A stretch of 64,000 nt of DNA, from assembly GCA_037044905.1 (NCBI GenBank), contig JBAOKB010000024.1, positions 62,001 to 126,000 on the forward strand, written 5' to 3'. Below, one piece after another: positions 55,101 to 62,585 of the stretch (the stretch's first letter is position 1; each line of letters begins with the position of its first letter). The position numbers and the translations under genes are program-made. The DNA comes from Hortaea werneckii. Its lineage: Eukaryota > Ascomycota > Dothideomycetes > Mycosphaerellales > Teratosphaeriaceae. The notes under the pieces are model-generated. The model was given only the letters and a program-made list of their open reading frames with translations. It did no database searches and was not told the origin of the DNA.

Positions 55101-55562
55101 AAACTTGAGTACTCTTTTCCTCCAATCTATCAGAGGGTTGTGCTTTTCCAACCAAGGTGTCCCCATCACGACATCGTGACTGGCCATGTCAACGATATCC
55201 AGGCTGACAGTCTCGTGGTGCTGTTGGATAGCTAGGACTAGCGGCATTGTTTCGCTGTCCACTTCGGATAGGGATGATCCATCTGCGACCATCAACTCGT
55301 ATCCGCCGTCTTTCTTTCGTCGGGTGGCGATCCCGTTTCGCTGGACAAAGCTGGTCGATATAAAGTTTCCGCTGGCTCCGGAATCGATCATAGCTTGTGT
55401 CGTATGTCCATTGACAATGCATTTGGTACGGAATACCGGTGCTGCTGATGCTGTGGGAGCTTCGATAATGTTTACTTCCTGGCGACTGCTCCTGTCGGCA
55501 GGGATCCTTCGTTTTTTGAATAGTATCCTGGCGAGTTGGCGTCTTCGAGACAGACTTCCCAT
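52053..55562 (-). CDS. Chromovirus Pol polyprotein (protease, RT, RNase H, integrase, chromodomain)
   Basis: An open frame of 1169 residues, counted from an ATG at 55562. True expression is probably as a gag-pol fusion after a -1 shift at 55517-55511. Domains in order: aspartic protease with DSGA (60-63); reverse transcriptase with KLRMVIDYRRLN (310-321) and the YVDD active site (413-416); RNase H with VETDASDLAIGA and DHKNLQYF; integrase zinc part (GHPGIARTTDLI, CDSCQKNKA) and core Asp/Asp/Glu in MDFITKLP, ITDRDKLF and TDGQTERTN; and, near the end, a chromodomain (YEVEKIVDYDRNSQRYLIKW, then GYPSDENTWEP). All catalytic motifs look complete. Chromodomains of this group can direct integration to H3K9-methylated chromatin. 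Confidence 0.95.
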   Translation of the reverse strand: MGSLSRRRQLARILFKKRRIPADRSSRQEVNIIEAPTASAAPVFRTKCIVNGHTTQAMIDSGASGNFISTSFVQRNGIATRRKKDGGYELMVADGSSLSEVDSETMPLVLAIQQHHETVSLDIVDMASHDVVMGTPWLEKHNPLIDWRKRVLKFERCGCATDIHPIHRQRAMVDEERQFCELERQPITYSDKNGKEMVSTDTEPAQPGHEVRDKRRTNAPPEIPEEFKKWKPLFQEEEGLAALPRHQPWDHRIQLQPGKDPPWGPLYRLSEKELEEQRRWLKEKSDKGWIEKSQSPAASPAMFVPKKGGKLRMVIDYRRLNEVTVKNRYPLPNIEEMQDRLTGANWYSKIDLRDAFYAVRMAKGEEWKTAFRTRYGLYQFRVMPMGLTNAPATCQQLVNDVLRDLLDITTIAYVDDILIFTRGSREQHTKDVQAVLERLSTVDFKTAPEKCEFYKKEIEFLGFIINTTGIKMDPKKVQSIKEWPTPKNVTEIQAFLGLANYNRKFVEGYSKLAIPLTSLTKKDTKFVWTEKQQKAFQQLKKACIQSPTLMLFDTKKPVQVETDASDLAIGACITQEHDGKRHPVAYYSRKMTPAEQNYEIYDKELLAIVAALRHWRVYCEGATGLTIYTDHKNLQYFTTTKDLSRRQCRWSELLGQYKFDIQYTPGKDNGRADALSRRSDYMEGKEQNKKTLLKVNKDGSLTTDTQEFNNILRVLRDEQEEFPIEHGKYQVPPAKEHECIKDHHDSQTTGHPGIARTTDLIRRNFTFPQMRKKVADYIKQCDSCQKNKASRHAKYGNLQFREPSDTPWREVTMDFITKLPASKDPATGVVYDSILVMVDTLTKYAHFIPCKESMAAMELAYLVLDRLIRHHGIPESFITDRDKLFTSNFWKSLMGQIGIKHKLSTAFHPETDGQTERTNQSLEAYLRHYVNYAQNNWVSLLPMAQLALNNNASETTRESPFFLNYGKAPNMFMEPRTSIKADKAIIMAEELQKAHTTARDAIRHSQQRIQKQRFKESKTAPQLKKGDKVYLLTKNLKTKRRTKKLDHVKVGPFLIAEQKGTVSYRLELPPDAKIHPVFHISLLEPAHPSATLQTTFHYQEQEDDEYEVEKIVDYDRNSQRYLIKWKGYPSDENTWEPLTNLNCPKLLHQYHRRRKGIDPYSPGSPSSGE

Positions 55563-57487
55563 TCAAGGGGTCCGTGTCGTGGGCCTAGGATAACCTTTCC
55601 TTGTGTCATTGATACCTTGATTTGTCCTTTGACAGTGGCTTTGACGTGCCCTAGTATCATGTTTCTCCATATTGGTAGTTGCACTGGTGGTCCCATGGGC
55701 TTCAGTTCCCATTGTTTTGTGGACTCAGTCAATTTGTGCCGCATTGCCTCCAACGATATGAGGTCTTCTTGATAGGCTTCCTGGATTCGGTGTAATTCAT
55801 GTAGTCGTGCCTTAACGATCTGGATTCGTTCTCTAACACTTCTGGGAATATGGATTCCATCGGGTGTGCCATAACTTCCATCGGATTGGAATGTACTTCC
55901 AATTGGTGGTCGTTCTTGCACGTGTGCTGCGGCGTCGTAGTCGACGTTGACAAGTCGGTAATTCCAGAACATTGCTCTAATTCGGTTGAGCATGTTGTCG
56001 AATTCGATTGGGTGCAGTCGTCGTTTCCCTTGGATCTGTGGGAATACGGTTTCAAATTGGTTCGCGATGAAGAGGATCATTCTCCGAGCTGGTCCTGCTC
56101 CTGAGACTTCGAAATGATATAGTTCGAGGTCGTCGGGTTCATCGTCGTCGGTATATTCTTCTTCAGATGAATCGTTATCCGTCGTGGCGACTGTTTGGGC
56201 GATCATTTGTAGTTGTTCCAGGTTTGGTCCCGTTAGTTCTGGTTCGGTATCGTTGTTTGGTGGAGATTCTTCTTCTCCCAGCAGTTCTTCTTCCTGCTCG
56301 GGGGGTGTATTTTCTTGCAGAGTTGCGTCCTCCCAATTGAATGGTGGTGGAGACCTTCCTCTCCGGGAATTTCCTAAGTCTCTCATCTGCTGTAGCGGCT
56401 GGCCTCGTACCATCGCGTTAAATTCCATCCTAGCCTTACGTGGCTTCTTGGGATAGTGACCACTTGCTAGCTTGTCTGAGTCATGGGTTTTACAGTAGTC
56501 GTCGTAACAACCCGTCCAATGCATAGCCTTATGGTCTGGTTCCGTCTTCGGTTCCTTAACGAGTTTTGATACATCGTAGGCGCCTCGTCCATCGTTTGCT
56601 TCGTTGATGGGTTCCTTCACTAGCATCATGTTGAGCTGCTCCTGCGGTCGCACCTTTCGTCCGCGGCAGTCTCGTGCGTAATGCCCTATCTTGTGGCAGT
56701 TGTAGCACTCCGGTCCTTCTCGTTTCTTTCCTCTGTTGTTGTTCCCTTGGAACTTCCCTTTTCCCTTGGCTCCTCGCATGCCTTTTCCTTTTGGCTTGCG
56801 CTGGATAATATCCAATTCCATGGCGTCCGGATCGCGACGAGACCCTCCAGTCCAGCTGGTAGAGTTGTAGCCAGATCGTCCGCGATACTGTCCATTATGG
56901 CGTTTTTCCATCTTCCTCTCGTAGAGCCTATCGTCAATTTCGATAGCATCCTGAATCATCAGTTCGAGAGTGTCGTGAGATGCACCTGAGCGCATGAGTT
57001 CATCCTTGACGTCGTCCTTGAGTCCAGTGTAATACATAGTGAGTAAGGCTTGGTCATCCCACCCAGTTTTGCCTGAATACTCCCTGAACTTGGCGGTGTA
57101 TTGCGAAGTAGACGTCTTCTGTTTCAAGTGTTGGATAACTCGGATGGCGACTTGTTTTTCGTTACTCAACCCATAAATATTTCGAATGGCTTTGACATAA
57201 TTGTCCCAGCTGTTGAAGATTCCTTCGGTGTCGATGTTCTGGTGCAAGACTTCGTGCAACCTAGGTCGAATCCATTGTTGGACTTGTCCCCTAAGGTAAG
57301 AGGATGCAAGTAAGGTCTTCTTGGGATCCTGGGTGATGTTTTCGAAACGAAAGTAAAGTGCCATTTGGTTGAGCCAATCGTCGAGCTTCGATCGATCGCC
57401 ATAGTAATAGTCCGGTCTGGCGACTTTGATATTGTTGTCGTGGGTACGCTGCTGAACGCTGGTGTCTCGGTTCTCGGATGGAGCCAT
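55472..57487 (-). CDS. Chromovirus Gag protein
   Basis: 671 residues; ATG at 57487, just 39 nt from the inner LTR edge. Residues about 20-190 show the retrotransposon gag fold (YYYGDRSKLDDWLNQMALYF, WDNYVKAIRNIYG, YTAKFREYSGKTGWDD, YYTGLKDDVKDELM). A basic spacer rich in Gly/Lys/Arg leads to a CCHC zinc knuckle, C261-X2-C264-X4-H269-X4-C274. About 390 further residues follow, much longer than the usual gag tail. They include an acidic stretch (TDNDSSEEEYTDDDEPDDLE) and a structured-looking part (ETVFPQIQGKRRLHPIEFDN, SVRERIQIVKARLHELHRI). The 3' end overlaps pol by 91 bases. Confidence 0.92.
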   Translation of the reverse strand: MAPSENRDTSVQQRTHDNNIKVARPDYYYGDRSKLDDWLNQMALYFRFENITQDPKKTLLASSYLRGQVQQWIRPRLHEVLHQNIDTEGIFNSWDNYVKAIRNIYGLSNEKQVAIRVIQHLKQKTSTSQYTAKFREYSGKTGWDDQALLTMYYTGLKDDVKDELMRSGASHDTLELMIQDAIEIDDRLYERKMEKRHNGQYRGRSGYNSTSWTGGSRRDPDAMELDIIQRKPKGKGMRGAKGKGKFQGNNNRGKKREGPECYNCHKIGHYARDCRGRKVRPQEQLNMMLVKEPINEANDGRGAYDVSKLVKEPKTEPDHKAMHWTGCYDDYCKTHDSDKLASGHYPKKPRKARMEFNAMVRGQPLQQMRDLGNSRRGRSPPPFNWEDATLQENTPPEQEEELLGEEESPPNNDTEPELTGPNLEQLQMIAQTVATTDNDSSEEEYTDDDEPDDLELYHFEVSGAGPARRMILFIANQFETVFPQIQGKRRLHPIEFDNMLNRIRAMFWNYRLVNVDYDAAAHVQERPPIGSTFQSDGSYGTPDGIHIPRSVRERIQIVKARLHELHRIQEAYQEDLISLEAMRHKLTESTKQWELKPMGPPVQLPIWRNMILGHVKATVKGQIKVSMTQGKVILGPRHGPLEWEVCLEDANSPGYYSKNEGSLPTGAVARK
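55511..55517 (-). promoter_or_regulatory. Probable -1 ribosomal frameshift site A_AAA_AAC
   Basis: In the gag frame the codons read TCA AAA AAC, giving the canonical slippery heptamer A_AAA_AAC. A -1 shift here leads directly into pol (next codons CGA AGG ATC). A CCTG/CAGG hairpin can form a few bases downstream. The gag stop is at 55472, so the site is well inside the overlap. Confidence 0.75.
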
Positions 57488-57516
57488 TGTTGTCTGAGGT
57501 ACAAAGTTCCTTGAGG

Positions 57517-57524
57517 GTGTTCAA
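57517..57524 (-). other. Candidate primer-binding site, self-complementary to the predicted mRNA start
   Basis: TTGAACAC begins two bases inside the 5' LTR on the coding strand. It is complementary to GTGTTCAA in the LTR (coding-strand 57668-57661), about 29 nt past the LTR TATATAA. No TGG, as a tRNA 3' CCA would require, is present at the usual place. This resembles the self-primed Tf1/sushi group. Confidence 0.5.
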
Positions 57525-57526
57525 AG

Positions 57527-57928
57527 TGTTGCGACCCTACGAAGTAGTGTCACGGGTTTAGAGCTCTTTGGAACAGATGTGTCAAGACAACTGGGTTGTG
57601 GGATAACTGATTGTGACAAGGCTGTTGGGTCTCTACCTAACAGTCGGATTGCAACATGAGTTGAACACACGAACTCCTAATGAGAAACGTGCCTAGTTAT
57701 ATACATAAGAGATTCGTGTCTTCATGCATCTGATCGCCTGGTCGCTCAGCGATCAGTCGCTCAGTGATCGCTCGGTCGCTCGTCGACCAGTCGACCACTT
57801 GCATATATGCAGTCAGTCGCCTGCCAAGGCAGCGCTCACTTGCATACTGGTCACGTGACCCTTGTCTCCTCTGGCCCCTACTGGCCAATCGCTTCGGGTC
57901 TGACCGTCTCGTGACCGTGCTCGTAACA
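57527..57928 (-). repeat. 5' LTR of the chromovirus (402 bp)
   Basis: Same sequence as 51130-51531. It contains the sense promoter, with TATATAA at 57703-57697 and a predicted transcription start near 57668. It ends at the inner side next to the primer-binding region. Confidence 0.95.
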
Positions 57929-57933
57929 TACTA
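57929..57933. repeat. Target site duplication TACTA (right copy)
   Basis: Copy of 51125-51129. After it the Tc1 relic resumes. Confidence 0.9.
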
Positions 57934-58446
57934 CTACTTTTTGCTAGCCCTAAGCTCGACGCTATACTTATTATTAAATAGCACTCTTAACTAGTCTCTA
58001 TCGAGGTTCTAATACGCAAAATCGAGTCTCTACCTCGCTATAGCCTCTATAAGTATAGGGCGTGCCTTATAGTACTAGTAGTCTAGATAGAGCTCTTAAA
58101 ACACCTATTAAAAGGTAGATAGGCTAAACTAGTACCCTATCGCTTTTCGGATATCCTTATACTATACCTTTATATCTTTTTATAGGTAGCGGTATATAGT
58201 ACGCTTATCTCGGTTCGAATAAAGCTTTAGACGGCTAGTTCGAGGTCTTAATTTGTAGGTATCGCGTGTATTAATCCGTTTTAAGGTAGTGCTTATAGTA
58301 GTCTTTAGAAGCTGTTTAGCTTTAGCTATAGCGCTAACTAATATACCTATAAGAGCGCGTCTATAGATCCGCGTGCGGTCGGCAATCGAAAGATTAGGTC
58401 CTTTTTGCCTATTCGACGAGATCTTAGCTAGTACAGCCCTCGGCAT
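57934..58446 (-). pseudogene. N-terminal part of Tc1 transposase (relic)
   Basis: It starts at 58446 with MPRAVLAKISSNRQKGPNLS and shows the helix-turn-helix stretch ADRTRIYRRALIGILVSAIA, then PKTTIS-like and RINTRDTYKLRPRTSR segments (DNA-binding domain of fungal Tc1-type transposases). The open part ends near 58180. The rest is TA-rich with stops until the retrotransposon at 57933. Not functional. Confidence 0.8.
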
Positions 58447-58501
58447 AGTGTTATTTTAGTAGTTTAAAATAGAGAGGTAAACGCGTGTTAAAGCGCGTAA
58501 G

Positions 58502-58533
58502 TAGTCTGTGCGAAAACTTGGCACCAAGTACTG
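58502..58533 (-). repeat. Right terminal inverted repeat of the Tc1 relic
   Basis: Read inward it starts CAGTACTTGGTGCCAAG and continues TTTTCG. It is followed outward by the TA at 58534-58535. Confidence 0.75.
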
Positions 58534-58830
58534 TAACATCCTTCGCGTTGACTTGGCTGAGTCTAAGTACAACGGCAGCGGCAATGGAAGGTCCCAGCGA
58601 TTGAACATTGGTTGTTGGAAGGAACAATGACATATACTCTTTCTTTGCGACTCTGACAGCACAAATCCAATAGTAACGACTTCTTGATCCCCATCGATCA
58701 CCAAGAAATTCTTGTATATCTGCATTGGACTGCACGTCTTTGGATAATCTCACCGACTCGACTCTTCAACCTTGGTGACCGTTCATTATCGACAACCTTC
58801 CTGTACACTCACTAGGAAACCCATCACATA

Positions 58831-59677
58831 ATGGAAGACGAGATCCTCGCTCGCCTGCGCCTAGGGCTAATGGCAATCCTGCCCATCACAACATTCTTCA
58901 ACCTGGCATATTTCATCCTCGGTGCAGTCGCCACAGGCGTTGTGGATTATGGTTGGTTCGAAGATGGAGTATGGTATACTAGGAGCGACGATGATAATGC
59001 CGCAGGACATGGCGCGTAAGGAACCCCGATCTGCCAAATACCTACGCACACGCATTATCTATTCAAGACCACCAATATGTTCCCTTAGTCGAAACAAAGA
59101 AGCAAGAACCAAAACCCGTCCTCAAGCCCAACTTCCTACTTTCTAATACTAACGACTCCAAACCCTGACAACAGCCAACTCTTCTTCTTCTACTGCACCA
59201 TCCCCCTCCTCCTCACCATTCTCACAGCCTACGAAACCCTCCGTCTCTTCCTCCCCTCCACCAAGACCGCACTCTCCGAGACCCCTCCCCGCATGACCTT
59301 CTCCGCCTCATGCGGTCTCGGCCTCTGGATCCTCCAACTAGGACTCACAGGCACCTGTTCCTGGGAGCTGGCGCAGGATTATGATCTGGGCAACAGTACG
59401 CGAGCTTGGTGTCCCTTTGCGCTTCGGCATGCGGATATTGGGAATTTGACGTGGGTGGTGCCTTATATTGCTGTGGCGACGATTTGCTCGTGAGTTTCTG
59501 GCCTCCTTTTCTATCTACCTCTTTCTGCTTCTTGAGGTGCTTTATGGTGGCTAGTCAGGTTTCCATTTGGATGGGAGATTGAGCTTTAAGACTGATCATG
59601 GCTTGTCCGGCAGGTATATCACTTATCTTGTGATTGCCGTGCTGGCTTTGCGGAAGAGAGAGAGGAAGGCACAGTGA
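58831..59677 (+). CDS. Small four-TM membrane protein, unknown function
   Basis: Three exons (58831-59015, 59175-59489, 59614-59677) give 187 residues. The introns are 159 and 124 nt with GTAAGG...ACAG and GTGAGT...GCAG borders, and both keep frame. Four hydrophobic segments are visible: LMAILPITTFFNLAYFILGA, LFFFYCTIPLLLTILTAY, FSASCGLGLWILQLGLT, and WVVPYIAVATICSYITYLVI. It ends in a short basic tail (RKRERKAQ). Layout and size resemble MARVEL-like four-TM proteins, but no diagnostic motif is seen. It begins about 300 bp from the right edge of the transposon nest, so its promoter abuts potential heterochromatin. Confidence 0.75.
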
Positions 59678-60338
59678 AAGAGGAGATTGATGTTCAAGGT
59701 GAAATGGCGAAGGGGCGGTAATGGTGGTGAGTATGAAGCCGACTAGTGTGGCTGATTTTCAATTCGCAGCGCGAACGAAGGGTACTATGTGGAATGATAA
59801 TGTCTAATGAGCTGAAGGGCTGGTGCTGTCGAGCTGCATAGACCACGGCAATAGCTCTACTTTAATGATCAAACGTATTTGTCAATCAGTCTTCGCGCTT
59901 GTTGGCAAGCACTTGCTGGCTTTGTGGTATCGATTCGGTATCTCACTAAATGTGATATTAGTGTGTAGCATTATTGATCATGGCCACCTATCGATAGTTA
60001 TTGATAGATTAGACTGGCGTGCTAGCAGTTCATTGCTTAATGCATTTGCTCGGTGTCGCTGATGGGTATCTCAGTTTTCCTCGTGAATTACTGTGCTACC
60101 TTATTCTACAACCAGGTGTCAAGTCTGAACGACCGGCATTGTAAAAGGCAATAGGAGAGACAGGTAGGAACAATGCGTGGCGGCCGGAGCGGCCGGAGCG
60201 GACGCTGTGCCAATAGATCTCGTTTCGAATGATTGGAATGATTTTCGTTCGAACTGATGACCAGTCCTTGCTATATGAAACCCATCGATGAATACCCTCA
60301 GCGCCGCGCTATATATCCCCAAAGAAACGGTGAAAAAA
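59678..60338. other. Convergent intergenic region
   Basis: About 660 bp between the four-TM gene and the MFS gene, whose 3' ends face each other. No gene, RNA or repeat was seen; TACTATGTG near 59785 is one base from the recurrent motif. Confidence 0.5.
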
Positions 60339-62090
60339 TCAAGCTTGGGGATCCTGCGGCGCTACCGGCTCGATCTGATCCGTTCTTCTGCTTTTGTCCG
60401 ACGCTGCATCGTTGACCGCGCTGCCATCCTGCGCAGCACGCATCTCCAACGCCTTCTCTGCATCTGTCTCGTTGACGGCCTCTTGATCGTCAGCACCGTG
60501 GTTGTGCTCATGCTGGTCATGATGCCGCTTCTCGCCCTTCTCTACATCGACTTGAGCTTCGCCAGAAGGTTGTTGTTCGCTCGCCTCCTTGTTTCCTTCC
60601 TGCTGCTTGTTGTCCTTGCCATCCGCGCTCTCTCTGGATTGCTTCTTGATACTAAATCCACCATGCCAGCCAAACCAGCCTTCCTCCCATGGACCCCGTA
60701 CCATGGTGAAAAGCAGCGCCATTCCAATACTGCCCATGCTGTAACTCCCGCTTGCTATCCAGCCACCTTTCGCATATAGATTGGCACCCACAGACGTACC
60801 AACAAGCTGACCGCAGAACGTGGCTACCATGAAAGCGGTGTTGACCCTATTCCGACCTTTAGGCTCCACGGAGAAAATTGCCGAGCGATTTGCGATCTGC
60901 GACGTCTGCATGCCAAAGTCGTTGACGAAAGCCTGGATAATCGGGCCGGCGACAGTGATGGTACCGGTGTATGTGCCTATCGAGATACCCACAAGACAGT
61001 AGAAGAGGCCCAGCAGAACGGAAAAGTGCGGCACGAATCGGTCGATGACGAGACGAGCATAGAACGGTCCAAGGAGCATGCTAGCTATACCTACCAGGGC
61101 GAATAGACCGATCGTGACCGGGTCGTAGTTGTACGGCTCCCCCGCAAGCAGGAACGTCAAGACCGTCCAGAAGTTTGTGAAGGTTGCGGAGGTGAAGAAG
61201 GAGATGGCGCAAGCTTGAACCAGCACGGGATGTTTGGTCAGCATGACCAGTATCGACCAAAGGACCTTGGGATATGCCATGCCGGCTGTGTTGGTCGCGG
61301 GATAGTCGGGCATGAAGAACCAAAGGCCAATGAAGATGAGGTATTGCAGCGCTACGGAGAGCCAGTAGACGTATCGCCAGGATACATACTGCGTCATAAT
61401 ACCCGACAGAAGTCTTGCGATGAGGATGCCAAGCATGAGACCAGAGACGACGATAGACATGGCCGCCGCTCTGCGCTTGGGTGGTGCCAGGTCGCCGACC
61501 AGCGGCAGCATGAGTTGGGGCGTCACGGTCGAAACGGCCGTGATGAACTGGATGGCGGAGAAGACTGCGATCGAGTTCGTGGTTGCAAGGCCAATACTCG
61601 TCGAAGCCGTAAAGAAGACTAGCGTCAACACGAACGGTCTACGCTCCAGCATATCGCCCAGCGGACACAGGAACAGCAAACCCGCCGCATACCCGGCCTG
61701 CGCCAGCGTCGGAATCTCCGAGACCTTCTCATATGGAACTCCAAAGTCGTCGGCCAGGATGTTCAGGATGGGATGGTTATAGTAAAGATTCGCCACCGTG
61801 AACGCGCCTGCGAAGCCGAAGAGGATGTTGAGGCCCATGGAGAAGGTTGGGGGTTTTTCCGGATTCCATCGTAAGTGTGGTGGCGTCCAGTAGATCGTGT
61901 CGTAAGTTCGTCGCCATATCGATCGCTTGTTGGCGGTTTCTTCAGATTTAGGCCGTTCGGCTATCGAAGACTCGGTACTGCTGCTATTCTGGACATCTTC
62001 CGCGGCGTGTTGGTGCTGTTTCTCATCGTGAGAGCGCGCCTCGAGGTTCGCCGACTCGACGTTGGTTCCACGACACTCATAATCCTGCAT
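60339..62090 (-). CDS. MFS transporter (drug/organic-compound type)
   Basis: 583 residues from the ATG at 62090 (MQDYECRGTN). The frame is open upstream, with another ATG at 62228 that would add 46 residues; the extra part has no family features. A hydrophilic N-terminus ends in WTPPHLRWNPEKPPTFSMGL, then 12 hydrophobic segments. Motifs include GYAAGLLFLCPLGDMLERRP (loop 2-3 motif A), STVTPQLMLPLVGDLAPP and RLLSGIMTQYVSWRYVYWLS. The build resembles bacterial YnfM/arabinose-efflux-type carriers. The last about 110 residues are a charged, His/Glu/Lys-rich cytosolic tail. The substrate is unknown. Confidence 0.87.
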   Translation of the reverse strand: MQDYECRGTNVESANLEARSHDEKQHQHAAEDVQNSSSTESSIAERPKSEETANKRSIWRRTYDTIYWTPPHLRWNPEKPPTFSMGLNILFGFAGAFTVANLYYNHPILNILADDFGVPYEKVSEIPTLAQAGYAAGLLFLCPLGDMLERRPFVLTLVFFTASTSIGLATTNSIAVFSAIQFITAVSTVTPQLMLPLVGDLAPPKRRAAAMSIVVSGLMLGILIARLLSGIMTQYVSWRYVYWLSVALQYLIFIGLWFFMPDYPATNTAGMAYPKVLWSILVMLTKHPVLVQACAISFFTSATFTNFWTVLTFLLAGEPYNYDPVTIGLFALVGIASMLLGPFYARLVIDRFVPHFSVLLGLFYCLVGISIGTYTGTITVAGPIIQAFVNDFGMQTSQIANRSAIFSVEPKGRNRVNTAFMVATFCGQLVGTSVGANLYAKGGWIASGSYSMGSIGMALLFTMVRGPWEEGWFGWHGGFSIKKQSRESADGKDNKQQEGNKEASEQQPSGEAQVDVEKGEKRHHDQHEHNHGADDQEAVNETDAEKALEMRAAQDGSAVNDAASDKSRRTDQIEPVAPQDPQA

Positions 62091-62585
62091 ACCCAACGGC
62101 TTTGGTGGAACAGCAATTCCTGTCTGACATTGAAAGAAAACAGAATGTGTACTGTTCGTCGGGAATCCTTGAAGATCTTCCCGCCCGCAAAAGAGTGGAG
62201 AGCCAGCAAGATGCAGCAAGATAAGCATTGCCCTAGCCAGTGAACTATGTAAAGCACAGACCTTGATGTAATGGTTCGGCTCCAACTCTGCGTCTCATGG
62301 CCGACATCCGAGTAATAACTACATTAAATACCACTTAAAATGCCGAGAGATGCTGGAGGATGCATGACCTCTCTATGATAATGACAAAGCATTTGGTTCA
62401 CGACTCGAGATGTATCAACTTTGCGTGAACTCATTGAGTGTAATCTTCCGTAATTTTCGAACCATTGCTCCAATGCCCTGAACGCTAGCACCCATCCCTA
62501 ATGTACCATCTACAACGACGTGGTTTTACAATCTTGCAGCCTGAAGCAATTCTTTCCCGTTCCAATGCCCCAAACCTTTGAATCA
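62091..62585. other. Intergenic region upstream of the MFS gene
   Basis: About 500 bp between two minus-strand genes, including the promoter or 5' UTR of the MFS gene. The frame open to 62285 is a candidate N-terminal extension starting only at a TTG. Nothing else was recognised. Confidence 0.5.

Larger units (their letters stand above)
51130..57928 (-). mobile_element. Ty3/gypsy chromovirus, apparently intact, with antisense accessory gene
   Basis: A 6799-bp element on the minus strand: 5' LTR (57527-57928), primer-binding region (57517-57524), gag (57487-55472), pol by -1 frameshift (to 52053), an antisense gene (51629-52141), a polypurine tract (51532-51545), and 3' LTR (51130-51531). LTRs run TGTTACGAG...CGCAACA on the coding strand, starting TG and ending CA. 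Both look identical over 402 bp, gag and pol are open, and the TACTA duplication is perfect, so the insertion is recent. The chromodomain at the pol end and RT/integrase motifs place it among chromoviruses. Confidence 0.95.
50401..58533 (-). mobile_element. Decayed Tc1/mariner DNA transposon interrupted by an LTR retrotransposon
   Basis: The ends are imperfect inverted repeats. The left end starts CAGTGACTAGTGG and the right end, read inward, starts CAGTACTTGGTGCC; both then share AAGTTTTCG. TA dinucleotides flank both ends (50399-50400, 58534-58535), the Tc1/mariner target duplication. Without the retrotransposon and one copy of its TACTA duplication the element is about 1.33 kb, a normal Tc1 size. 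The interior is very TA-rich with many TAG/TAA codons, consistent with C-to-T decay at CpA sites (RIP-like). The transposase reads on the minus strand with its N-terminal part at the right. Confidence 0.85.
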
